From contig NZ_AUFT01000012.1 in the NCBI RefSeq assembly GCF_000426645.1, forward strand, positions 1-64,000: a DNA stretch of 64,000 nucleotides, read 5' to 3'. The notes under the pieces were generated by a model. It was not told where the DNA came from and made no database searches. It worked only from the letters and a program-made list of their open reading frames with translations. Made by a program: the position numbers and the translations under genes. Numbering within the stretch: position 1 is the stretch's first letter; each line of letters opens with the position of its first letter. This document shows positions 16,525 through 24,380 of this stretch, one piece after another. The DNA comes from Nakamurella lactea DSM 19367. Its GTDB lineage: Bacteria > Actinomycetota > Actinomycetes > Mycobacteriales > Nakamurellaceae.

Positions 16525-17725
16525 GGCCGTCTCCGATGCCGAACGTGGCGGCCACCGCGGTTCCGGTGCCTGGGGTCGATTCGACGGTGAGTGTCCCGCC
16601 GAGTTCGGCGGCCCTGGATCGCATCGACGCCAGGCCGAAACCGCCGCTGTCGTTGGGTGTCGGCGCCGCGGTCGACGGATCGAAACCCGTTCCGTCGTCG
16701 ACGATGTCCAGCGCCACCACCGAGTCCAGCCGGCTCAACGTGACCCGCACGGCCGACGGGGCGGCGTGCTGCACGGCGTTGCCGAGTGCGGACTGCGCGA
16801 TCCGCAGCAGGGCCACCTCCACCGGCGTGGGGATGCTGCCGGCTCCGCCGGTGCTGTCGAATCTGACGGCGATCCCGGACTCCGCAGAGACGGTGCGGCA
16901 CAACCGGTCCAGCGCCTCGGCCAGCGGCCGGCCCTGCAACTCGGCGGGGGCAAGGGCCCGGACGAAGCGCCGCGCCTCGGCCAGATTGTCGGCCGCCGAG
17001 CGGCGGGCCAGCTCCACGTGGCCGGCCGCGCGCTCCAGCGCCGGCCGGTCGGCCCGCGGGTCGGCGAGCGTACGGCCGGCGGCGCTGAGCAGCAGCTGGA
17101 TACTGGACAGCCCCTGAGCCAGGGTGTCGTGAATTTCCCTGGCCAGTCGCTCGCGTTCCCCCAACACCCCCGATTGCCGCTCGGCCGCGGCCAGTTCGGC
17201 CCTGGTCGATTCCAGTTCGGCGATCAGCTCCCGGCGCCGCTCGGACTCGGCGTGCAGCGCCTGGAAGGCGAGCACCGCGGCCACCGCGACGGCCGCACCG
17301 ATCACCGGCCCGATCACCATCCCGACGGTGAAGCTGACCTGATGCCAGGCGAACCCGCCGATGGCCAGCCCGGCGACCACCGCCACACTCACCAGCCCTG
17401 GCCACAGGGGCAACAGGTGCATCAGCAGGAAGAACCACGGGAAGGCCAGCCAGATCGCGTCGGGGGTGACGATCAGCAGGCCGAGCCAGGCGAGCAGCAG
17501 CGCGGCCAGCCACCATGCGGCATTGCGCCGGCGCCGTTCGATCGCCGGCGTCAGTGGGCCGACCGCATAGACCACCGCGACGAGCAGGGCCAGTCCGACC
17601 ACCAGCGGCCGGGCCTGCTCGCGGACCACCGCGACGATCAGCAGCGCGCCGACCAGCAGGTGCATGGCCAGCCGGAGGGCGACCGGCACGCTCAGCGGCG
17701 GCGCCGACGCCGGGGTCGCCCGCAT
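16511..17725 (-). CDS. Two-component sensor histidine kinase (NarL-partner type)
   Basis: 404 residues. About five membrane helices occupy residues 10-170. Then comes a HisKA_3 dimerisation domain with the phospho-acceptor His in ERLAREIHDTLAQGLSS and an HATPase with DIVDDGTGFDP and GGFGLASMRSRAAELGG. No extracellular sensor domain is present, so sensing probably occurs within the membrane. I start it at ATG 17725 (MRATPASAPP); a longer frame would overlap the PPOX gene. It lies 11 bases after that gene and overlaps the response regulator. Confidence 0.93.
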   Translation of the reverse strand: MRATPASAPPLSVPVALRLAMHLLVGALLIVAVVREQARPLVVGLALLVAVVYAVGPLTPAIERRRRNAAWWLAALLLAWLGLLIVTPDAIWLAFPWFFLLMHLLPLWPGLVSVAVVAGLAIGGFAWHQVSFTVGMVIGPVIGAAVAVAAVLAFQALHAESERRRELIAELESTRAELAAAERQSGVLGERERLAREIHDTLAQGLSSIQLLLSAAGRTLADPRADRPALERAAGHVELARRSAADNLAEARRFVRALAPAELQGRPLAEALDRLCRTVSAESGIAVRFDSTGGAGSIPTPVEVALLRIAQSALGNAVQHAAPSAVRVTLSRLDSVVALDIVDDGTGFDPSTAAPTPNDSGGFGLASMRSRAAELGGTLTVESTPGTGTAVAATFGIGDGHDLD

Positions 17726-17736
17726 CTCGGGAATCG

Positions 17737-18198
17737 TCAGACCAGCCGAGCCGGGAAACCGCCGGTGGCGATCGGGCCCCACCGCTTCGGCGTCACCCGG
17801 ATCAGGCACTTGCCCTGCTCGACCATGGCCCGGCGGTACTCGTCCCAATCGGGGTGTTCGCCGGAGATCTCCCGGAAGTACTCGACCAACGGCTCCAGCG
17901 CCTCGGGCAGCATGAGTACCTCGGCCGGACCGTCCACCTGGACGTAGGCGCCGCCGAAGTCGTCGGACAGCACCAGGACGTCGGCCCGGGGAGTGCGGGC
18001 GATGTTGCGGCTCTTCGCCCGCTCCGGATAGCTGGCGATCACGATCCGGCCGCTACTGTCAAGGCCGCCGGTGACGGGCGAGCTCTGCATCGACCCGTCC
18101 CGACGGAAGGTGGTCAGCACCAGGTGGTGGCGGGGCCGGATGAACGCCAACAGGGCATCGAGGCCCACCCGGTCGGCGGTCGCAGCGGTACGTGGCAT
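17737..18198 (-). CDS. PPOX-class F420-dependent enzyme
   Basis: 153 residues with a split beta-barrel typical of pyridoxamine-phosphate-oxidase-like proteins: HHLVLTTFRRDGSMQSSPV, RIVIASYPERAKSRNIARTP and the C-terminal CLIRVTPKRWGPIA match the actinobacterial PPOX-class F420-binding group. Such proteins bind F420 or FMN and reduce diverse small molecules. It is first in an operon with the sensor kinase and response regulator, so its expression may be tied to the same signal. Confidence 0.9.
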   Translation of the reverse strand: MPRTAATADRVGLDALLAFIRPRHHLVLTTFRRDGSMQSSPVTGGLDSSGRIVIASYPERAKSRNIARTPRADVLVLSDDFGGAYVQVDGPAEVLMLPEALEPLVEYFREISGEHPDWDEYRRAMVEQGKCLIRVTPKRWGPIATGGFPARLV

Positions 18199-18270
18199 GA
18201 GTTCAGCTTGCCATCCGGCGAGGGACCCGGGGCTGGTGTCCGGCGGCCGACGTTCCTAGAGTCTGGGACG

Positions 18271-19629
18271 ATGATCGAGGAGCGGGCCGGAGATGAGCGA
18301 GCGTTGCCGATGGCGGGGATGACGAAAAGCGGTCCGGACGGCGTCCGCCGTGGGCCACTGATCGCTCTGTCGTCGGCCTACCTGATCTCGGTACTCGGCT
18401 CTTCGATGGCGGCGATCGCCATTCCCTGGCTGGTACTCACCACCACCGGCAGCGCCGGTCGCACCGGCCTGGTGCTGTTCGTCCAGATGACCCCCTACGT
18501 ACTGGCGCAGGCGGTGGGTGGGCCGTGGGTGGACCGCGTCGGCCCGCACCGGACGTTCTGGTCGGGGAACCTGCTGGCCGCACTGTTCACCGGTGCCATT
18601 CCATTGCTGTACTCCGTCGGTGACCTGTCGCTGGTGGTGCTGGCGGTACTGGCCGGCGCGGCCGGGGCGGCCCGTGGCCTGGCCGACTGCGGGAACACGG
18701 TGCTGGTTCCCGGCGTGGCACGGATCGCCGGGGTATCGGTCGAGCGGGTGTCCGGGCTGAACTCCGCGGCGAACCGGACCGGGCTGTTGCTGGGCGCCCC
18801 GCTCGGCGGCGTGCTGCTGGGCTTGCTGAATCCGGCGTCGGTGGTGCTGATCGACGCGGTCACGTTCCTGATCGCCGCCGTGCTGGTGGGGCTGCTGGTG
18901 CCCATTGCGGCGCAGCACGGCCCGGCGCCGGCCGCGCCGCCCGTACCGGTCGCGGCCGCGCCGCCCCCTGAGAGGTACCTGACGAAACTGCGGGTCGGCT
19001 TCGCCTTCCTCCGCCGCGACCGGCTGCTGCTGGGTCTGTGCATGATGATCGCCGTCACCAACCTGTCCAGCGCCGCGCTCGGTGACGTGCTGGTGCCGAC
19101 CTGGGTGCTGGACCGCGGCCACCTTCCGTCGGCGTTGGGTGTGGTCGGTGGCGCGCTCGCGCTCGGTTCGATCGGCGGCAACCTGCTCGGCGGCTGGATC
19201 GGTGACCGGGTCCGGCGCTGGGTCACCTTCTCCTTCGGCTTCCTGCTCGGCGGGGCGCCGCTGTTCTTCGTACTGGCGGGAACCGACAGCGTGCTGCTGG
19301 CCGGCATCGTCGCCGCGCTGAGTGGCCTGCTGACCGGCTCCCTCAACCCCATCCTGGGCGGCATCTGGTACCGGCGAATCCCGCACGACATGTTGGCCAG
19401 GGTGATCGGCGTGGTCAGGGCCAGCGGCTGGATCGGCGTGCCGTTCGGGCCGCTGCTCGGCGGCACCATCGCCCAGGCCTGGGGGGTGGACACCGCGCTG
19501 TGGGTGTTCGGTGGGCTGACGCTGCTGGCGACCCTGGCGCCGTTCGCCTTCCCGGTGTTCAAGGAGATGGACCCGCCTCAGGACGAGCCGACCCCCGGCC
19601 GGACCGCGGAGCCGGCCCCCGGAGGCTGA
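18271..19629 (+). CDS. MFS transporter (DHA3/Enterobactin-exporter-like)
   Basis: 452 residues with 12 hydrophobic segments. GPWVDRVGPHRTFWSGNLLA is the motif A region and GLNSAANRTGLLLGAPLGG is typical of the DHA3/Bacillus-macrolide-exporter branch. A His/Pro/Ala-rich linker joins the two halves around residue 215-235. Exported substrate unknown. ATG 18271 is used; internal ATGs at residues 14 and 17 are also possible. It is divergent from the PPOX operon (72 bp). Confidence 0.9.
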   Translation: MIEERAGDERALPMAGMTKSGPDGVRRGPLIALSSAYLISVLGSSMAAIAIPWLVLTTTGSAGRTGLVLFVQMTPYVLAQAVGGPWVDRVGPHRTFWSGNLLAALFTGAIPLLYSVGDLSLVVLAVLAGAAGAARGLADCGNTVLVPGVARIAGVSVERVSGLNSAANRTGLLLGAPLGGVLLGLLNPASVVLIDAVTFLIAAVLVGLLVPIAAQHGPAPAAPPVPVAAAPPPERYLTKLRVGFAFLRRDRLLLGLCMMIAVTNLSSAALGDVLVPTWVLDRGHLPSALGVVGGALALGSIGGNLLGGWIGDRVRRWVTFSFGFLLGGAPLFFVLAGTDSVLLAGIVAALSGLLTGSLNPILGGIWYRRIPHDMLARVIGVVRASGWIGVPFGPLLGGTIAQAWGVDTALWVFGGLTLLATLAPFAFPVFKEMDPPQDEPTPGRTAEPAPGG

Positions 19630-19648
19630 CTTTCAGCACCCGATCGAC

Positions 19649-19873
19649 TCAGCGCCCGCGGTTGCGGGGGTGCTGACGGGCCTGACGCTCGTTGCCGTGC
19701 TTGTAGTTGCCGGTGACCCTGGCCATCAATTCCTGCGGATCTCCGGACTCGACGTCGTCCAGGAACTCCAGCGCCCTGGCACCGCGCAGAGTGGTGGCCG
19801 GGCGGCCGAAGTGGGTGATCAGTACCTCGCCATCGCGCTCGGTGTAGTCGAATCCTTCGGGGCGTCCAGACAT
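19649..19873 (-). CDS. Conserved small protein of actinomycetes (74 aa)
   Basis: 74 residues: an N-terminal strand-rich half (FDYTERDGEVLITHFGRPAT) and a helix with acidic and basic residues, ending in an Arg-rich tail. The shape is like small actinobacterial proteins of unknown function often found beside unrelated genes. No signal peptide or membrane helix. Codon use is typical of real genes. It is convergent with the MFS gene, whose stop is 20 bases away. Confidence 0.7.
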   Translation of the reverse strand: MSGRPEGFDYTERDGEVLITHFGRPATTLRGARALEFLDDVESGDPQELMARVTGNYKHGNERQARQHPRNRGR

Positions 19874-19981
19874 CCCGACACCGTAGCGGTGGATTCAGCA
19901 GAGGTGCGACCAGGACGCCGATATCGCCGCTGCGGGCCGATTTTCGCCCACTGGTCGCAGCTGGGTTGAATTTCTCGGGGG

Positions 19982-20608
19982 TCAGGTCGGCAGGTCGATC
20001 CACCGGCTGCCGGTCTCGACGAGTTCGGCGGTACCCGAGGTAGCCACGGCCACCAGTTCGCGCAGCCTGTTCAGGTCGGCGACGGCCAGGTGCAGCGTTG
20101 CCACGGCGGCATAGTCGGTCCCGAGCACCGTCACCCCGTTGGCCCGCAGCTCGGACTCGACCCGGCCGGCGTCGGCGTGCGGTAGCTCCAGGTCGGCGAG
20201 CGCGAGCTGCTCGCGCTCGACGAAGCCCGCGGCGGCCAGCGCCGCCGTCACCGCGTCGCCGTAGGCCCGGACCAGCCCGCCGGCGCCGAGCAGGGTGCCG
20301 CCGAACCAGCGGACCACCACAGCGGCGACGTCGCTGATGCCGGCGCCCAGCAGCACCTGGAGCATCGGCATCCCCGCCGTGCCGGCGGGTTCGCCGTCGT
20401 CGTTGCTGCGCTGCAGCTGCTGGCGTGGGCCGATGACGAACGCCGAACAGTGGTGCCGGGCGTCGTGGTGGGTGCGACGCAGCTCGCCGGTCAGCGCACG
20501 GGCGTCCTCCTCGGAGCCCACCCGGCGCAGCACGGCGAGGAACCTCGACCGCTTCACCTCGATCTCGGCGGTCGCGTCCGGACCGACCGCCAGCGTCCGG
20601 TAGCCCAT
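19982..20608 (-). CDS. IMPACT/YigZ family protein
   Basis: 208 residues. The N-terminal UPF0029 domain has its signature SNDDGEPAGTAGMPML followed by VVVRWFGGTLLGAGGLVRAY; the shorter C-terminal DUF1949-like domain follows. The bacterial family (YigZ/YvyE) has the fold of ribosomal proteins S5 and EF-G domain IV and is thought to act on translation or stress, though its molecular role is unsettled. Length agrees with the family. The gene is divergent from the HAD hydrolase (64 bp). Confidence 0.94.
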   Translation of the reverse strand: MGYRTLAVGPDATAEIEVKRSRFLAVLRRVGSEEDARALTGELRRTHHDARHHCSAFVIGPRQQLQRSNDDGEPAGTAGMPMLQVLLGAGISDVAAVVVRWFGGTLLGAGGLVRAYGDAVTAALAAAGFVEREQLALADLELPHADAGRVESELRANGVTVLGTDYAAVATLHLAVADLNRLRELVAVATSGTAELVETGSRWIDLPT

Positions 20609-20672
20609 CGGACCATCATCCCGGGCGGAAAGTCGGCAGCGGGATGTCGGTCCGGCTGTCTACGCTGCCACG

Positions 20673-21371
20673 GTGCACTCCACAGCCGCGCGCCAGACGC
20701 TGATCTTCGATGCCGACGACACGCTCTGGGGCAGCAACGCCTACTTCGAGGCGGTGATCGCCGACTTCCTGGACTGGCTGGCCCACCCGGAGCTGAGCCA
20801 CGCCGAGATCCGCGCGGTGCTCGACGACATCGAACGGGCCAACGCGGTCACCAACGGCTACGGCAGCCAGGCGTTCCTGCTGAACCTGGCCGAGTGCTTC
20901 CGGACCCTCAACTCGCGGCCGCTGGATGCCGCCGAGCAGCGGCAGATCAACGAGCTGGCCGTCGACCTGATCGAACACCGGGTGCAGTTGTTCGACGGTG
21001 TCGCCGACACCCTCGAGGTGCTCGCCGGCCGGCACGATCTCAAGCTGATGACCAAGGGCCACCCCGATGAGCAGACCCGCAAGATCGCCGCGAGTGGACT
21101 GGGCACCATGTTCTCCTCGATCCACATCGTGCCCGAGAAGAACCCGGACGTTTACGCCGGTATCGTTGCCGCCCAAGGACTCTCGCCGTCATCCAGCTGG
21201 ATGATCGGCAACTCGCCCAGGTCCGACATCCTGCCGGCCAGGGCGGTCGGGCTGGGCGCGGTGTACATCCCGAGTTCCGACACCTGGGTGCTGGAGCAGG
21301 CGGAGCTGGACCCGGACGACCACGGGGTACTCACCCTCGGATCGTTCCCGGACTTGCTGCGGCACTTCTGA
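20673..21371 (+). CDS. HAD-superfamily hydrolase
   Basis: 232 residues with the HAD motifs: I, FDADDTLW (nucleophile and acid Asp near residues 13 and 15); II, LMTKGH; III, Lys in HIVPEKNPDVY; IV, GNSPRSDILPA. The cap is helical and inserted after motif I, as in phosphoglycolate-phosphatase-like members. Motif IV has one acidic residue where two are common, yet remains plausible. GTG 20673 start. Substrate not predictable. Confidence 0.9.
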   Translation: MHSTAARQTLIFDADDTLWGSNAYFEAVIADFLDWLAHPELSHAEIRAVLDDIERANAVTNGYGSQAFLLNLAECFRTLNSRPLDAAEQRQINELAVDLIEHRVQLFDGVADTLEVLAGRHDLKLMTKGHPDEQTRKIAASGLGTMFSSIHIVPEKNPDVYAGIVAAQGLSPSSSWMIGNSPRSDILPARAVGLGAVYIPSSDTWVLEQAELDPDDHGVLTLGSFPDLLRHF

Positions 21372-21483
21372 TCGGCCCGCCGGGCATCGACAATGGCGAC
21401 GACGTCGAAATCCCGGCGGCGGATTCGACGTCCCCGGTGGAAGGGCCGGAAGGCCGCAACGTCAGCAACCACGAGGAGCAACC

Positions 21484-21876
21484 GTGAAGTACGTCATCCT
21501 GATCCATTCCAATCCGCAGCCCTGGGGTCACCCGACCAGCGACTTCGTCGCCGAGTCGCTCGCGCTGCCGGCAGCCCAGCGACAGCAGATGAATGCCGAG
21601 TTCGACGCGATGCTCGGCGAGTTGTCGGCCGCCGGTGAGCTGGTCGGCGGGGAAGCGCTCGGCGACCCGGCCACCTCCAAGCTGTACCGGTGGCGCAGCC
21701 AGGGAGCACTGGCGACCGACGGACCGTACTCCGAGTCGAAGGAGCACCTGGCCGGCTTCTTCCTGATCGATGTCGATTCCCGGCAGCGCGCCGAGGAGAT
21801 CGCGGTGCAGTTCGCCGGGCCGGGGGACACCGTCGAGCTGCGGCCGGCCATGCTGGTCGGCGGGCCCGACCAGTGA
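21484..21876 (+). CDS. DGPF (YCII-related) protein, partner of ECF sigma factor
   Basis: 130 residues in the DGPF/YCII-related family: KYVILIHSNP opening, the motif DGPYSESKEHLAGFFLIDVD and a helix with RAEEIAVQF. DGPF proteins are the standard neighbours of ECF42-type sigma factors, and here the sigma gene starts 45 bases downstream on the same strand. Their role is unclear; they are not classical anti-sigma factors. ATG 21484 follows GAGGAGCAACC, a good ribosome site. Confidence 0.92.
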   Translation: MKYVILIHSNPQPWGHPTSDFVAESLALPAAQRQQMNAEFDAMLGELSAAGELVGGEALGDPATSKLYRWRSQGALATDGPYSESKEHLAGFFLIDVDSRQRAEEIAVQFAGPGDTVELRPAMLVGGPDQ

Positions 21877-21920
21877 CCGTCGGAACGAAAGGCCGGCGCC
21901 CCGGGCAACCGCACTGATCG

Positions 21921-23183
21921 ATGACGGCCGGCGAGTTCGATGACGTGTGGCGTCGGGAGACGCCACACGTCCTGGCCGCGCTGGTCCGTCGTTACGGCGA
22001 CTTCGACGGGTGTGAGGACGCGGTCCAGGAGGCGCTGGCCGCGGCCGCCCGGCAATGGCCGGCCGACGGGGTTCCGGAGAACCCCCGCGGCTGGCTGGTC
22101 CGGGTCGCCTCCCGGCGCCTCATCGACGCCCGGCGCAGCGACCGGGCGCGCGTGGACCGGGAGGAGCTGGCCGCCACCCGGGAGCCGGTCGATGCCGCGC
22201 TGGCGCCGGCCGCCGACGAGCCGGTGGCCAGGGCCGCCGACGACACCCTGCAGCTGCTGCTGCTGTGCAGCCACCCGGCGCTGAGCCGGGCCTCGCAGGT
22301 CGCGCTGACCCTGCGTGCCGTCGCCGGGCTGAGCACCGATCAGGTCGCCGCCGCCTTCCTGGTTCCGTCGGCAACCATGGGCCAGCGGATCAGCCGGGCG
22401 AAGTCCACCTTGCGCGGCGCCGGCGCCCGGTTCGCCCCACCGACCGCCGCCGAGCTGCCCGGCCGGCTGGACGCGGTGCTGCACGTGCTGTACCTGATGT
22501 TCAACGAGGGGTACGCGACCAGCGGCGGGGACCGGCTGGTCGACGCCCTGCTGACCGGTGAGGCCATCCGGCTCACCCGCGACCTGCGGCTGAGCCTGCC
22601 AACGGAGCTGGACGCGCACGACGAGGTCGCCGGCCTGCTCGCGTTGATGCTGCTGACGGACGCCAGATCCGCCGCCAGGGTCGACGGCCGGGGCGATCTG
22701 ATCCCGCTGGCCGAGCAGGACCGGACCCGTTGGGCGCACGCCCCGATCAGCGAAGGCGTGGCGATCCTCGGTCAGGTACTGCCGCGCGGCCGGGTCGGCC
22801 CGTTCCAGCTGCAGGCGGCGATCGCCGCGGTCCATGCCGAGGCGCCGACCTGGCAGGACACCGATTGGCTGGAGATCACCATGCTCTACCGGATGCTCGA
22901 TCGGGTCGCCCCGGGACCGGTGGTGACGTTGAACCTCGCGGTCGCCGTCGGGATGGCACACGGACCAGAGGCGGGGCTGACGGTGCTCGACGGGCTCGGC
23001 GACGATCCGGTGATGCGGAACAACCACCGGCGGCACGCGGTCCGGGCGCATCTGCTGGAACTGGCCGGACGCCCGGTCGAGGCGGTCGAGGAGTACCTGA
23101 ATGCCGCCCGGTTGACGACCAGCCTGCCGGAGCAGCGTTACCTGAACGCCCGCGCGGCCGCTGTCCGCGCGGCCGGTCACTGA
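21921..23183 (+). CDS. ECF42-type RNA polymerase sigma factor
   Basis: 420 residues, much longer than a plain ECF factor. Sigma-2 is at residues 10-75 (GDFDGCEDAVQEALAAAARQWP), sigma-4 at about 110-165 (GLSTDQVAAAFLVPSATMGQRISRAK), and a long C-terminal helical repeat extension (LMFNEGYATSGGDRLV, then TPR-like helices to the end, DUF6596). This layout together with a DGPF neighbour defines the ECF42 group. The C-terminal extension is needed for activity in studied members. Target promoter not identified here. Confidence 0.94.
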   Translation: MTAGEFDDVWRRETPHVLAALVRRYGDFDGCEDAVQEALAAAARQWPADGVPENPRGWLVRVASRRLIDARRSDRARVDREELAATREPVDAALAPAADEPVARAADDTLQLLLLCSHPALSRASQVALTLRAVAGLSTDQVAAAFLVPSATMGQRISRAKSTLRGAGARFAPPTAAELPGRLDAVLHVLYLMFNEGYATSGGDRLVDALLTGEAIRLTRDLRLSLPTELDAHDEVAGLLALMLLTDARSAARVDGRGDLIPLAEQDRTRWAHAPISEGVAILGQVLPRGRVGPFQLQAAIAAVHAEAPTWQDTDWLEITMLYRMLDRVAPGPVVTLNLAVAVGMAHGPEAGLTVLDGLGDDPVMRNNHRRHAVRAHLLELAGRPVEAVEEYLNAARLTTSLPEQRYLNARAAAVRAAGH

Positions 23184-23206
23184 GCCTCAGGTCACTGAGC
23201 CTCAGG

Positions 23207-24277
23207 TCAGCAGAACGACCAGGGCGTGTCACGCTGCTGGAACGCCTGGGCCACCCTGGCCGACAGCTCCGGGGTGAGGTCGTACTGCAGGTAGGCGTCC
23301 TCGGCCTTGACGGTGCCGGGGAAGAGCTCGGAATACGGCTGCTGCGAGACGAAGCTCAGCCCGTCGGTCAGCAGTTTCTGCCTGGCCGGGAGATCGGCGG
23401 TCGCCGCGGCGTTGTCGGCATAGACCGTGCGTACCCGGCTGCGCTCGTCATCGAGCACCGCGGCGGCGGCGCCGCCGATCGCGCCGAGGTCGCCGAGCTT
23501 CGCCTTCGCCTCTTCGATCTGGGCGGGAGTGGCCTTCACGGCGAAGGCGGCGATCGGATCGACGCAGGCGTCCGGGCCGACGGACAGCGCCAGGTAGTCG
23601 GCGGGGCTCAGCCCGGCCGTCAGGGCCTTCGCGGTCTCGTTGCCGGCCAGGCTCGATTCCGCCGCCGGCAGCTCCGCGAGGTCCGCGGTCGCCGAGATCA
23701 CCAGGTGCCGAGACGGAATCACCGTCAACCCCCGCATGAAGATCCGGAAACTCGGGTTGGACATGTCGGTGTCGAACCGCAGTTCGTCACCGGACCCGCT
23801 CTGCTTGAACTTGTGCTCGGTCAGCGAGTCGGTGACCTCCTTCATGTCCAGGTCGTCCCGCAGCTTGCTGATCGTCACCGGCGGGCCGTCCTTGCCGACG
23901 TAACGGACCTCCCAGTCGACGTCCATTCCGTTCCAACCCCAGTCGCCCATCAGCGCCGAGTTGGTCTGTAGGTCGGCGGCTGCCGGCGAGGTTTGCGAGT
24001 GCTTGATGAACTCCTTGAGCTTGTCCGCCTGTGCCTTGTCGGTCCACGCCGATCCGGTCAGTTCGGCCAGCCCCCAGCGCTTCTTGGCCGCAGCCTGGTC
24101 GACGATCTCGACCTGGGTCACCGAGGCCGGGACCACGGCCAGGGCCTGTTGGATGGTGGACGGACCGGCGGCCGGTGCTGGCGTGCCGGGGTCGGTGGTG
24201 CTGCAGCTGCTCAGGGTGACGACGGCTGCTGCCGTAGCGGTGACAGCGTGGAGTATGGCGCGCCGGAAGGTGGTCAT
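23207..24277 (-). CDS. Putative secreted lipoprotein of unknown function
   Basis: 356 residues. ATG 24277 gives a 27-residue signal with lipobox LSSC (Cys about residue 27), then a Pro/Ala-rich linker. The mature part has mixed alpha/beta composition, with Trp-rich stretches (MGDWGWNGMDVDWEVRY) and an unusual C-terminal end TPWSFC. I do not recognise a family. The product is likely attached to the outer face of the membrane. It is divergent from the UbiB-type kinase gene (103 bp), and convergent with the ECF42 gene with 23 bases between stops. Confidence 0.8.
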   Translation of the reverse strand: MTTFRRAILHAVTATAAAVVTLSSCSTTDPGTPAPAAGPSTIQQALAVVPASVTQVEIVDQAAAKKRWGLAELTGSAWTDKAQADKLKEFIKHSQTSPAAADLQTNSALMGDWGWNGMDVDWEVRYVGKDGPPVTISKLRDDLDMKEVTDSLTEHKFKQSGSGDELRFDTDMSNPSFRIFMRGLTVIPSRHLVISATADLAELPAAESSLAGNETAKALTAGLSPADYLALSVGPDACVDPIAAFAVKATPAQIEEAKAKLGDLGAIGGAAAAVLDDERSRVRTVYADNAAATADLPARQKLLTDGLSFVSQQPYSELFPGTVKAEDAYLQYDLTPELSARVAQAFQQRDTPWSFC

Positions 24278-24380
24278 TCGCCGATGGTAGGTCGGCGCGC
24301 CTGCCAAATCCGACGTTTCGGATGGTTGACGGTGGGTCCGGGCCCGCTCGGGTGGTCGGGCGGCGAGGGAAGGCAGATCG

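Noticed and set aside
15853-16590. 245-residue plus-strand frame opposite the response regulator
   Set aside because: Antisense to conserved receiver and LuxR domains.
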